Below are positions 1 to 9,119 of a stretch of DNA of 64,000 bases, piece by piece. The notes beneath the pieces were generated by a model. It did no database searches. It saw only the letters and a list, made by a program, of their open reading frames with translations, and was not told the DNA's origin. Both the position numbers and the translations under genes were made by a program. Source of the DNA: Takakia lepidozioides (taxonomy: Eukaryota; Streptophyta; Takakiopsida; Takakiales; Takakiaceae); contig CM060734.1 in NCBI GenBank assembly GCA_030704615.1, positions 62,510,042-62,574,041 of the forward strand, read 5' to 3'. Each line of letters starts with the position of its first letter. Position 1 is the first letter of the stretch.

Positions 1-1
1 A

Positions 2-64
2 CGGGACGCTAACCGTTTTCACCACTTTGAAGATGGGGTTTGTTCTTGTGGGGATTACTGGTGA
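2..64 (+). CDS. PPR-DYW protein, C-terminal tail only
   Basis: The first codons read RDANRFHHFEDGVCSCGDYW and then TGA, the invariant end of a DYW-type pentatricopeptide repeat protein, a class that edits C to U in organellar RNA. The rest of the gene lies left of the window, so its integrity cannot be judged. The 3' flank (65 to about 400) is clearly homologous, with indels, to the flank after the stop of the complete PPR gene at 8779. The two are therefore copies of one locus including its 3' UTR, not just members of one family. Confidence 0.85.
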   Translation, partial: RDANRFHHFEDGVCSCGDYW

Positions 65-400
65 AACTATGTTTTTCTGGAAAGGCTTGTCTTGCTTCAT
101 TCATTGATCTGTGTAGCTACTCAGTTCATCCACCATCCTGATAATATTGACGGTGATGTACTGTTGAGGGCATATCCACAGGACATGGTAGTGGGTGTAC
201 CCAGCATAAGTGGGAAATCAGCCCATAATTGCACTTGACTGGAGCAGGTAATGAGTGAATGGGGATTTTGACTGACTCTGGTGATAGTGGAAGGAAATAG
301 AGTGGTGTCCTGATTCTGGTGTGGGTGGTTGAGCCTCTCCAAATGGAAGTGGAAGTGAAATACGATTCGCAATGAGCTTGATTGGGGGGCAGCCCTTTGC
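65..400 (+). repeat. Duplicated 3' flank of the PPR-DYW locus (matches 8781-9110)
   Basis: This stretch aligns through most of its length with 8781-9110. Shared landmarks include CTTGCTTCATTCATTGA, CTCAGTTCATCCA, GCATATCCACAGGA and ACTGGAGCAGGTAATGAGTG. Small indels separate the copies. It marks a segmental duplication of the PPR locus, not a separate gene. Confidence 0.8.
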
Positions 401-514
401 ACAAGTTTGGTCAGATTTTTAAATATAGACGAGACAAAATTCCATATTGAGAGTTTTGATGTTTTGACATCATTAGCTATTATCATTAGCGTATTTACAT
501 TAATAAAATGTAAA

Positions 515-690
515 TAGATAAAAGGTAAAGATAAACAAACGTCCAGTGAGTTTACAGAGCCTACTGCGGACATGCCATCCGAAGGCCCAATGGACGGTCT
601 GAAGGCACATGTTGAAAGATTGAACCCCCAATGGTTGGGTGTTTGTGCCTTGCCTGTAAATAACCTAGGTGCTACTTGCTCAAGTGCAAA
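515..690 (-). mobile_element. tRNA-derived SINE copy with an inverted internal block
   Basis: Read on the minus strand this begins ACTTGAGCAAGTAGC and ends near the shared 'ACTCACTGGACG' block, as in the copies at 35415 and 48264. Between the A-box side and the B-box side (GGTTCAATC), about 43 bases (633-675) run in the opposite orientation. On the plus strand the flanks are SINE antisense while this block reads CCAATGGTTGGGTGTTTGTG, as the sense copies do. The head abuts a U6-like sequence across a T7 run. Confidence 0.75.
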
Positions 691-694
691 AAAA

Positions 695-761
695 CTTGGA
701 CCATTTCTCGATTTGTGAGTGTCATCTTTGCGCAGGGCCATGCTAATCTTCTCTGTATCGT
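695..761 (-). pseudogene. U6 snRNA-derived fragment joined to a SINE
   Basis: On the minus strand the sequence reads ACGATACAGAGAAGATTAGC, then ATGGCCCTGCGCAAAGATGA and AAATCGAGAAATGGTCCAA. This is the 3' two thirds of plant U6 spliceosomal RNA from memory, with small differences such as one C fewer in GGCCCCTGCGC. The U6 5' end is missing and replaced by unrelated sequence. Directly after the U6 3' end come a run of T and the SINE head ACTTGAGCA. No functional U6 gene is suggested. Confidence 0.8.
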
Positions 762-844
762 GACAACCAGCATGTAGCCGAGTGATAATGGGCACATACT
801 AGCCCTTGTGGTGAAGTGACACCATAAGTTACGTTCCTTTCAGG

Positions 845-962
845 AGGTGTCATATATATATCTGTATATATATATATATATATCTGTATTGATCCAATTT
901 TATCAGATGTAATGTAATAGATGTAATAAATGTAATAGATGTAATAAATGTAATAGATTTAA
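845..962. repeat. AT-rich simple repeats
   Basis: A TATATATATCTG microsatellite (about 847-890) is followed by a short array built from TGTAATAGA and TGTAATAAA units (about 905-960). From here to 1280 nothing gene-like is seen. Around 1080-1260 a segment resembles 26340-26480 (shared GGCGATGATGACG and CACTATGGCACC), so it is probably part of another dispersed repeat. Confidence 0.6.
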
Positions 963-1302
963 ATGTGCTTATCATGAATTCAAAGTAATATTTGGAAGTG
1001 TTATAACTTTTGCATATGTGAAAAAATGAAATAAATAAATATTAGAGCATATTTGACAAAAATGATCTTCATAATTCAATTTTCTTTTCCCGGGCAATCC
1101 CAATATGCGAATGTACGTTGATGATGTGGCTTACGAAACGTGGCAAAGATGATGTCTTTTTAATTTTTTTGGGCAAGCCGGGCAGCTTTATGAAAGTGGC
1201 GATGATGACGGGTCACTATGGCACCTTATTCATCCCAATTGATCTTCAGTCCAGAAGCCGTGCAATAACAATATAGCGAACTCAGGGCGGAGCTGACATT
1301 GA

Positions 1303-2480
1303 ATGTGGAGCTGGGATAAATCCATAGGCATTCTTAGTCGGGTGCCTGACTCCTCTGCTGCTATGCATTGCGACCCTTGGGGCTCTGAGTTGGGTTTGAG
1401 ATGGCTGGATGTTGGGCAAGCTCATGAATCCCTTGGGCACCAGATTGGTCATGGCCTTAGCAATGGCCTTCGCTTTGTTGCGGTGCTCTATAGACTGAAG
1501 CGCAAACTCTCTTACTGGAGCTCCTTGCACCTCTCAGCAGTGGGCAGAGCACTGGTGGTTAACCAGATCTTGCTTGCTTCTACTTGGTAATTCATTGCCT
1601 CCGTGTGGTCTCCGGGTTCACCCATCATCAAAAAAGATTAAGTCTCTGGCCAAGAACTTTATTTGGGGAGCAACCTCCGCCTCTACGAACAAGAGGGCCT
1701 GAGTCAGCTGGACGCAGCCCTGTCAAAAAAAGAAATACAAGGGCCTTGGTGTTATGGACCCTCAGTCTCATATCACTGCTTTCCTTGCCAAGTGGATCCA
1801 AGGGTGTTCACCCATCTGTCCAGTCTTTGGAGCCGGCTCGTCAGGTATCATTTAACCGCTGCTACTCTTAATTCGAATCCGCTCTGGCCTGCTTCGCTGG
1901 CTGTTCACGGGGGTAAGTCTAACTCTAATCCTGGGGTGGGCTCTGAAGCTTGGCAGTCGATTTGGGCCGCTTGGTGTAAACTGAGACCCTTCTTACTTCA
2001 GACTAAACCAACCTCCTTCGACGAGTACTTGAGGCAACCTCTCTTTGGCAATTATAATAGAGATTCGGAGGCTCTTATTTGTTGTTCCAAGCGTTGGGCT
2101 CACAGCTGGTCTTTCCCATCTCTTACATTTTTGTCTCCCCTTCCCTTGCTGCGGAGAATTTCTCCTTAAGAAGAGTATCCCTAGGATGGGACACAGCCTT
2201 CCGGATTGCGAGACAGACCTTTTAGCTAATCCTCGTCAGATTGTTTTTCCGCAATGGCTGGCTTTTTCTCTGGGCCCTGAGCTTAAAGCCATTCATGCTG
2301 TCTCTGAAGCTTGTAAATCTTGGTTGGTTCTTATGTCAGCTCTTCCCAAGTGTGGTAATAAAAGGAGAGCCCAACTCCTCAATGCCTTCGACAAATCTTG
2401 GGGGAAGAATGGTGTGTTCTGCAGGAGAATTACCGACTCAAAAATTGTGTGCACTCTCTTCCTCTGGCAGCTTTGTTAGT
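1303..2480 (+). pseudogene. LINE reverse transcriptase 3' part, decayed
   Basis: Scattered frames read as the end of a plant non-LTR retrotransposon polyprotein. RLKRKLSYWSSLHLSAVGRA followed by LVVNQILLASTW (about 1490-1590) is the thumb-like segment after the RT domain. KSLAKNFIWG follows near 1640-1670. The far C-terminal block FDKSWGKNGVFCR (about 2389-2427) matches blocks in the LINE relics at 21.5-23.7 kb and 46.0-46.7 kb. Stops and frame changes break it throughout, and no RT catalytic YxDD motif is visible, so the element is 5' truncated and dead. Confidence 0.7.
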
Positions 2481-2821
2481 GCTCATCCCTCTCATTTGGA
2501 CAATGAGGAAGCTGAGGTTAATTGGAGGCATAGGCGGAGTCTTAGGAAGGGGAAGTCCAAGGGCCAGCTTTCCTTTGATGCTCCTAACAAAAAAAGAGGA
2601 AGTTTGTAGTGCTATTCTAGTTTGGCACTGGATGTTCTTTTGTACTCTTGATCTGTAGTGCCCATGGCCCAGCTTTACTTATAGAGTAAAAGGGCAGTAG
2701 GTGGTGCTCTCTATGGTGACACTGGATCTACTTCTGGCCTTTGATCTCTAGCCTCTCCTTATTCCATTTAACTTCATTCTATTCCTCTTCCTTTTCTTAT
2801 CATGAACTGTTGGCTCAGAGT

Positions 2822-2995
2822 GGAACCTCAATCCTCCGTGAATTCACTGGACGTTAAAGAATCTTTATCTTTATCTTTATCCTCTGCCTTCATGGCTTTG
2901 TAAGGTTATTTTTTCTTACCTTTATTGATAAAATTACCAGGGCCTCTGTCCCTGTTCTGTTATATATATATATGTATGTATATATATATATATAA
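2822..2995 (+). mobile_element. SINE 3' remnants
   Basis: The segment GTGAATTCACTGGACGTTAA followed by CTTTATCTTTATCTTTATC is the 3' end of the SINE family seen at 35415 and 48264. Directly after it comes another SINE-type 3' domain (AGGTTATTTTTTCTTACC, then AGGGCCTCTGTCCC) and a (TA)n tract. Neither has a recognisable promoter head. Confidence 0.6.
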
Positions 2996-3359
2996 TTTAA
3001 TTTGATTAGAACGGCTCCACTTCTTTCTAAGTTCTTATTAAAAAAGACCAAATAAATATTAATGCTGGTTTATGGCTTAGGTACTTTGCTGACGTACACA
3101 AATTGAAATAGATTCACAACCAGCGTTAGCACATTTTTATTTCGCCATAAACACATTATTTGGATATCTGAAGAACGTAAAGAACTAGAGGATCTTGGAG
3201 AAAGATCTTGGAGAGGATCTAAGGATGAAAAGATAAGGAAATCATCCCATTTCCTTACGCAGGATAATGCCCCTCGTGTGGGCATTCCCGGATTTTTCGG
3301 ATTTTCGGGCCTTCCCGCGGGGCTACCGCCCTCGGTGTCAGGCCCTTAAATCCTGGAAT

Positions 3360-3995
3360 CTCAAATTTGTCTCATGACAATAGCGTCCCTTATCAACCGG
3401 TTAGGCATTTTTGCACCTAATAATTATTAAAAACCTAACAGACTGCTTCGGCACGTTTTCAAACCATTTCTCACATTAGGCATCTATGGGGGAAATGGGC
3501 ATAAGTTGGTGTGACCACACTATTTATTGATAACCGGTTCCTTTTTTAAGGCCATGGCCGGATACCAATAAATAAAAAACCAAACTTGCTCGCCGGTTAT
3601 CTCAACCCCTAGCCTCCGCCAGATCTATTTATATCCGGTTTTTTTTATTTTTGCACCTCCTCCAGCTATATATATATATATAACCGGTCTAATAACAGGC
3701 GGTTATAACCGGCCAAAGTTCATAACTGCCCAACACTGGTAATTTCCAAACATTAGGCATGTATTAGAGTGGACCCTAAATAATAATGAACAATTGCTTT
3801 TGACCTCCCTCAAAACCTATAGTTGAGGTTATTTTCTTTTCAAAAAACATAAAAGCATTTTTTTGAGCAATTAGGCACTTCCCAGGAATTTTTTTCCAAG
3901 TTTTAGGCACATTTTCCAAAAATGTTCTAAATTTAATTAGGCACTTGATTTTGAATTAATTATTACCTAATAAGCTAGGTAAGTACGGTAGGTAT
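3360..3995. repeat. AT-rich dispersed repeat rich in TTAGGCA and GCCTAAT
   Basis: Many copies of TTAGGCA/TGCCTAA lie through this stretch. The right end CCTAATAAGCTAGGTAAGTA recurs at about 57761-57780 after similar GCCTAAT-rich sequence, so this is one repeat family present twice. A hAT-type fragment (3520-3738) lies within it. No coding signal is visible. Confidence 0.5.
3520..3738 (+). mobile_element. hAT-like element, right-end fragment
   Basis: Nearly the same sequence as 12300-12559, the right third of the complete element at 11806: ATAACCGG repeats, AGGCCATGGCCGGATACCAA, a shorter (TA)n tract, and the terminal CATAACTGCCCAACACTG. The left two thirds are missing, and no target duplication can be assigned. 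Confidence 0.75.
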
Positions 3996-4419
3996 TACAA
4001 ATCCATGTGGAGGGGAGAATCGGCCAAGTCCCTTGTCGCACTCACCGCAAGCCGCCTGCGACCTTCACCGGCGATCCTGAGGAAGAATTTAGTAGGCGCC
4101 ACCGCAAGAATCATACTAGTTTGCAGAATGTATGATCGAGAAATCACTCGCTCACACGATGGCGACGAGATGACACAGAGGTCAGGGAAGTGCAGCGGTA
4201 AGGCTGCGAGAGCGGCCCGCCTCTGCTTTTTGTGACGTTTGGGGAAGGGAGGAGATATAGAGAGAGAGATGATGTGTCCTTGGAAAGGACAGAAGGAAAG
4301 AGACGTAAAAAATGTGGCAGCAAATGATGGTTCACAGCTATGCGTGATCCTTGAAGCTGGATGATCGTGTCCATGTATAGAGGTGCCTGCCGATGCCTCT
4401 TTCTTAGTCACAGGCGGAG

Positions 4420-4900
4420 ATGGCAGCGTCTTCACGTGTTCTCCTGCAAGCACATGCCCGCTGCCGACGCAAGGCCCTGTCCTGTCGCTTCGGTCATGCG
4501 GGAGGCCTCGGGTCATGCAACGGATTCAAGGGCTGGGCTGTGGAGCTGAAAGCGACATCCCCGTTGGCAATGCGCAAAGAACGGAGACGCTTGCAAATGG
4601 TGGCTATGGCGCCTTCGGGGATGCCATTCAAATTAGGTCATCACACGAAACACTTTGCGGTTTCCTTTTTGTGGTCGCTGTATTGTATGTATGCGACGTC
4701 GGATCCAGGCTCGGAGTTGTTTGCGCAATTCAGCATAAACGAATGTACTCTGGGCAAAGAAGCAAGAAAGCGCAGAAGATCGTTAGACAAGGCCGATAAT
4801 TGGTATATCTCGCGTGTAGGTGAACGCTGGAGCATGGAACAGCGCTGGCAGGAGTTCTTTCAAGATCCTTCGCATTGGTGGGACAGTAGCCTTGACAAGG
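4420..4900 (+). CDS. OSB-like protein exon 1 (targeting peptide plus first half of a PDF motif)
   Basis: OSB proteins are plant organellar single-stranded DNA-binding proteins: a targeting peptide, an SSB-like OB fold and one or more C-terminal PDF motifs. This frame opens with MAASSRVLLQAHARCRRKAL, a good Arg/Ser/Ala-rich mitochondrial or plastid presequence, and ends RWQEFFQDPSHWWDSSLDK at a GTAAAC donor (4901). The WxxFFxxPSxWWD core is the first half of the PDF motif. No OB fold is evident in this frame. The overlapping frame from 4383 has weak OB-like character (ETLANGGYGAF), which could mean a frameshift. Start and integrity are uncertain. Confidence 0.5.
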
Positions 4901-5251
4901 TAAACAATCTTCATGTAGGATGAGCAGGAGTGTGAGGGAGTTCCACTGAACCCTGGTATGATAATATTGTGTGGACTGGATTGACCCCTAGTTGTCGAGA
5001 TCTCGCTTTGCTCTGCAAAAACTGCTTTTACTGTAGGATGTTGTTCCTGAGCAGTATGCACAGACCACTTGATTTCCAGACTACAGACATAGGTTTGTCT
5101 ACCATCTGTGTAAGTTTGGACACGTTCATATGTTTCTCATTGTCTGGAGTCCAATGGAGCCCAATTTGACTTGAATGTTGTTGAAAGCTCCCTAGCTCTC
5201 CTCCATTGTTAATGCTGTCGGATATTGGGGCACAAGGTCTACTGTGGAGCA

Positions 5252-5316
5252 TGGAGCAGAGCTGGCACAAGTTTTTTAAAGATCCTTCACAATGGTTGGA
5301 CAACCGCAATTGCAAG
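5252..5316 (+). CDS. OSB-like PDF half-motif exon (unit 2a)
   Basis: This reads MEQSWHKFFKDPSQWLDNRN and then CK before a GT at 5317. It is a close copy of the end of the 4420-4900 exon, so the PDF exon pair has been tandemly duplicated. The partner second half of unit 1 appears only as a degenerate trace near 5061-5090 (ACAGACCACTTGATTTCCAG). The upstream exon border was not fixed. Confidence 0.5.
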
Positions 5317-5505
5317 GTGTGGATTTTTTTTAATGTACGGTGTGAAGAAGTTTGCCCATCCTGCAAGTGTGGGCTCTTCCCATCAGTATCATGATTTGGT
5401 ATTTTCCTTGGTGTCTACAAGGTAGTTGGGTGGGTCAGCTTGGTCTTAGGAGGCCGAGTTCATGTCTATTGCTGCTCAGCTGCACCGTGGTGGTTCTCCT
5501 CACAG

Positions 5506-5639
5506 ACCAATCCGAAATCACCTGACTACAGACACAAGCAGCACACACAAGAGGTCCTTTTGGGTTGACTGTCGGTTGAATCCTCCATGGTTGAAAGAAA
5601 AGCTAGCTGCTTTTGTGACACACGATCAAGAACAATGTG
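5506..5639 (+). pseudogene. OSB-like PDF second half, frameshifted (unit 2b)
   Basis: After an AG at 5504-5505 the frame reads TNPKSPDYRHK, the P-D-Y/F-x-H-K core that names the PDF motif. The conserved continuation FWVDCRLNPPWLKEKLAAF is present, but one frame over. The frame changes somewhere between about 5539 and 5565, and the first frame stops at 5566-5568. A GTGAGG donor follows at 5640. The corrected frame would leave the donor in phase 1, matching the next exon, so the shift looks like a later mutation. Confidence 0.55.
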
Positions 5640-5792
5640 GTGAGGGCACCTTCTTCTTCAACACATTTCAGCCAATTTTGCCCTCTTATCATAGTCGTCT
5701 CTAATATTGCATGTTCAATTCTGCAAGTTAGCTCAGTGGGTGGATCTATGGTGGTTTGGAGTGATTCTCACATGCTGCTGCACATGTGTCAG

Positions 5793-5890
5793 CAGGAAAG
5801 TATCCAAAAACAGCTAACACAAATGAGCAGAAGCTCTCGAATGAATATTTTTCCAACCCCAGTCAATGGTGGGACAATCGAGGCAAAAAG
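5793..5890 (+). CDS. OSB-like PDF half-motif exon (unit 3a)
   Basis: The frame reads NEQKLSNEYFSNPSQWWDNR and then GKK, ending at a GTGAAT donor (5891). WWDNRxKK is the conserved first half of a PDF motif. It is the best preserved of the three half-motifs. Spliced in phase 0 to 6161 it gives a complete motif, WWDNRGKK followed by IHPRGPDFKHK. Confidence 0.6.
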
Positions 5891-6160
5891 GTGAATGCCT
5901 GTTAGATTACAGAGAGAAGGAGACAACAAGATGCAATGCAAAGCTTTGGTGGAAATGGTCATCCGCTCTCTCCCCAGCACATTTTTTAAATCCTGGGAGC
6001 AATGCAACATAGGAACTAGTGTGTGCTGAGTTGGGTTGGATTGTTTGCTAGCACAAATCTAGGCAGTCATTGTCAGCTGCTCGTAGCAAGGCGAGGATCT
6101 ATACATGACTGGTGCAGAGGCAGGGATAGCTGAAGTAGCAGGGATAGAGCTTGTGTCCAG

Positions 6161-8779
6161 ATTCACCCAAGAGGACCCGATTTCAAGCACAAGATTACCT
6201 ATGACTCCCTGTGGATTGATAGCTACAAGAAACCTGCATGGGCAGATGGTCAACTGGAAGTAGCAGCAGCAGCGGCACAGTTTATAATATCTCGCACCTC
6301 AACCATGACCACAGCTTCCAAAAGAGGACCAAGAGAGGGAGTCCACAATGCCTCTGGCACTTCTGGGTATGTGAGGATGCTCTGTGAGGCAGGGCGACTA
6401 AAAGAGGCTCTACAGACTTTAAATCAAGGAGGCATTTCAGCAGATTCAGATACATATGTCTGTCTCTTGCATAAGTGCATCAAGATGAAAGGCCTGGAAG
6501 CTGGAAAGCAGGTGCACGCACACATTATCCAAAGTGGATTCAAACCAAATGTTTTTTTACACAACACCATTGTCAACATGTATGTTAAGTGCGGGAGCAT
6601 CGTGGATGCTCACCATGTGTTTAACAGAATGCCTCAACGATGTTTGATCACATGGAATATAATGATAGCAGGATTTACCAAGCATGGGTGTGGTACGAAA
6701 GCCTTGGAGACCTATGAGCAAATGATGCGGGAAGGGATAAAGCCCAACCACATCACGTTTGTTTGCATTTGCAATGCGTGTGCGATCCTGGCAGCCCTGG
6801 AAAAGGGCAAAGAGGTCCATGGTGACATCATCAAAGCTGGAATTGTACCAGATGTCATTCTGAACACTGCCCTGGTGGACATGTATTGCAAATGTGGCAG
6901 CATTGGAGATGCAAAGGGAGTGTTCAACAATATGGCTGATCGAAATGTGGTGTCGTGGAATGTGATGATCGCAGGATATGCACAGAAGGGGTGTGGGATG
7001 GAGGCCTTGGAGAGCTATGAGCAAATGATGCGGGAAGGGGTGAAGCCCGACCACATCACGTTTGGTTGCATTTGCAATACGTGTGCAAGCCTGGGAGCTC
7101 TGGAAAAGGGCAAAGAGGTCCATGGTGACATCCTCAAAGCTGGAATTGTACCAGAGGTCATTCTGAACAATACGCTCGTGGACATGTATGCCAAATGTGG
7201 CTGCATCAAGGATGCAAAGGGAGTGTTCGATAACATGACTGAACGAGATGTGGTGTCATGGAGCTCGATGATTGGAGGATATGTACAGCAAGGGCACGGG
7301 ATGGAGGCCTTGGAGACATATGAGCAAATGATGCGGGAAGGAGTGAAGCCCAACCACATCACGTACGTTTGCGTTTGCAATGCGTGCGCAAGCCTGGCAG
7401 CCCTGGAAAAGGGCAAAGAGGTCCATGGTGACATCATCAAAGCTGGAATTGTACCAGAAGTCACTCTGAACAATACCCTTGTGGACATGTATGCCAAATG
7501 TGGATGCATGAAGGACGCAAAGGGAGTGTTCAACAATATGGTTGAACGAGATGTGGTGTCATGGAGCGCTATGATCGCAGGATATGCACAGCAGGGGTGC
7601 GGGATGGAGGCTTTGGAGACCTATGAGCAAATGATGTGGGAAGGGGTGAACCCCAACAACATCACATTTGTTTGTGTTTGCAATGCGTGCGCGAGCCTGG
7701 CAGCTCTGGGAAAGTGCAGAGAGGTCCACTGTGACATTATCAAAGCTGGAATTGTACCAGATGTCATTCTTAGTACTGCCCTGGTGGATATGTATGCCAA
7801 ATGTGGGAGCATTGAGGATGCAGAGAGAGTGTTCAACAACATGGCCAAACGAGATGTGGTGTCCTGGAATGGGATGATTGCAGGATACACCCAGCATGGT
7901 TGTCATAGGAAGGCCGTGCAACTATTTGAAGAAATGCAAATGGAAGGCTTGAAGCCGGACAGTATCACCTTTGTATGTGTTCTCTCTGCATGCAGCCATG
8001 TTGGCCTACTGGATGAAGGAAGACGCTACTTTGATTCCCTGAGTCAAAGTCATGGTGTCACTCCAACAGTGAAGCACTTTGGCTGCATGGTTGACCTTCT
8101 TGGACGTGCAGGGCAATTGGATGAGGCAGAGGACCTCATTAATAAAATGCCAATCAAACCAGATGCTGTGGTGTGGAAGGCCTTGCTTGGTGCCTGCAGA
8201 ATGCATGGTAATGTGGAGATGGCTGAACGTGCGGCAACATCTATTCTCAAGTGGGATGAACAGGATGCATCAACTTATGTGTTGCTATCAAACATCTATG
8301 CCGCAGCTGGCAGGTGGGACGATAGTGCAAAGGTGAGAAAAATGATGAAGGTCAGAGGGGTTAGAAAGGAGCCAGGTCGCTGCTGCATTGAGGTTGGCAA
8401 CAGGGTGCACACCTTTGTTGTAGATGACAAATTGCATCCCAAAATTAAGGAAATCCATGCTGAGTTGAGGAGATTGTCTGGGCAGATGAAGGAGGCAGGG
8501 TATGTGCCTGACACGCGCTTTGTATTGCATGATCTGGGGGAGGAGCAAAAGGAATTTTCTCTTTGCCACCACAGTGAGAAGCTGGCCATTGGTTTTGGGC
8601 TGATCAGCACGGCCCCTAGGACGCCTCTCCGTCTCATCAAGAATCTTCGGGTGTGTGGTGACTGTCACACCTCCACCAAGTTCATCTCAAAGATAGTTGG
8701 CCGAGCAATTGTTGTTCGGGACGCTAACCGCTTTCACCACTTTGAAGATGGGGTTTGTTCTTGTGGGGATTACTGGTGA
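6161..8779 (+). CDS. PPR-DYW RNA-editing factor with an in-frame OSB PDF half-motif at its N-terminus
   Basis: From the first in-frame ATG (6305) the protein is 824 residues. Repeating P, L and S motifs fill about residues 40-600, E/E+ motifs follow, and a complete DYW cytidine deaminase domain ends in CSCGDYW. The deaminase signature is present: HSE near residue 755 and CGDC near 785, with a PG-box-like EPGRCCIEVGNRVHTF. Family role: sequence-specific C-to-U editing of organellar RNA. The frame stays open upstream to a splice acceptor at 6160 and there encodes HPRGPDFKHKITYDSLWIDS, a PDF second half. No clear targeting peptide follows ATG 6305, which suits use of the upstream presequence exon. 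The frameshift at 5540-5565 may break that link; an internal start is the alternative. Confidence 0.85.
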   Translation: MHPRGPDFKHKITYDSLWIDSYKKPAWADGQLEVAAAAAQFIISRTSTMTTASKRGPREGVHNASGTSGYVRMLCEAGRLKEALQTLNQGGISADSDTYVCLLHKCIKMKGLEAGKQVHAHIIQSGFKPNVFLHNTIVNMYVKCGSIVDAHHVFNRMPQRCLITWNIMIAGFTKHGCGTKALETYEQMMREGIKPNHITFVCICNACAILAALEKGKEVHGDIIKAGIVPDVILNTALVDMYCKCGSIGDAKGVFNNMADRNVVSWNVMIAGYAQKGCGMEALESYEQMMREGVKPDHITFGCICNTCASLGALEKGKEVHGDILKAGIVPEVILNNTLVDMYAKCGCIKDAKGVFDNMTERDVVSWSSMIGGYVQQGHGMEALETYEQMMREGVKPNHITYVCVCNACASLAALEKGKEVHGDIIKAGIVPEVTLNNTLVDMYAKCGCMKDAKGVFNNMVERDVVSWSAMIAGYAQQGCGMEALETYEQMMWEGVNPNNITFVCVCNACASLAALGKCREVHCDIIKAGIVPDVILSTALVDMYAKCGSIEDAERVFNNMAKRDVVSWNGMIAGYTQHGCHRKAVQLFEEMQMEGLKPDSITFVCVLSACSHVGLLDEGRRYFDSLSQSHGVTPTVKHFGCMVDLLGRAGQLDEAEDLINKMPIKPDAVVWKALLGACRMHGNVEMAERAATSILKWDEQDASTYVLLSNIYAAAGRWDDSAKVRKMMKVRGVRKEPGRCCIEVGNRVHTFVVDDKLHPKIKEIHAELRRLSGQMKEAGYVPDTRFVLHDLGEEQKEFSLCHHSEKLAIGFGLISTAPRTPLRLIKNLRVCGDCHTSTKFISKIVGRAIVVRDANRFHHFEDGVCSCGDYW
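6707..7918 (+). repeat. 303-bp tandem repeat (P-L-S triplet) within the PPR gene
   Basis: The block beginning GAGACCTATGAGCAAATGAT recurs with a 303-base period at about 6707, 7010, 7313 and 7616. Each unit encodes 101 residues: one P, one L and one S motif. The units are nearly identical by eye, much closer than PPR motifs usually are, so the array grew recently by unequal exchange. It also explains the long antisense open frames over this gene. Confidence 0.9.
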
Positions 8780-9119
8780 AACAATGTCTCTCTGGAAAGT
8801 TGTGAGTGTCTTGCTTCATTCATTGAGCTGTGTAGCTACTCAGTTCATCCAGCATTTCTTGAGAATATTGACCATGAGGACATTTCCTGTGGCATATCCA
8901 CAGGAAATGGTAGTGGGATATACCTAGCATAGGAAGTCAGCCCGTAATTGCACTCGACTGGAGCAGGTAATGAGTGAAGGGGGGATTTTGACTGAGTCTG
9001 GTGATAGAGGAAGGAAATTAGAGTGCTGTGCTGATTCTTGTGTGGTTGGTGGAGCTTCTCCAAAGCTTGAAGATGAGAGTAAACACGATTTGCAATGAGC
9101 TTGATTAGAGGGGGAGGCT

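Noticed and set aside
695-761. Functional U6 snRNA gene
   Set aside because: The 5' third is missing, with small changes in the core and no upstream promoter elements recognised.
6557-7921. Long minus-strand frames opposite the PPR gene (173-188 codons)
   Set aside because: They repeat with the 303-bp unit and follow the codon bias of the sense frame; no family resemblance.
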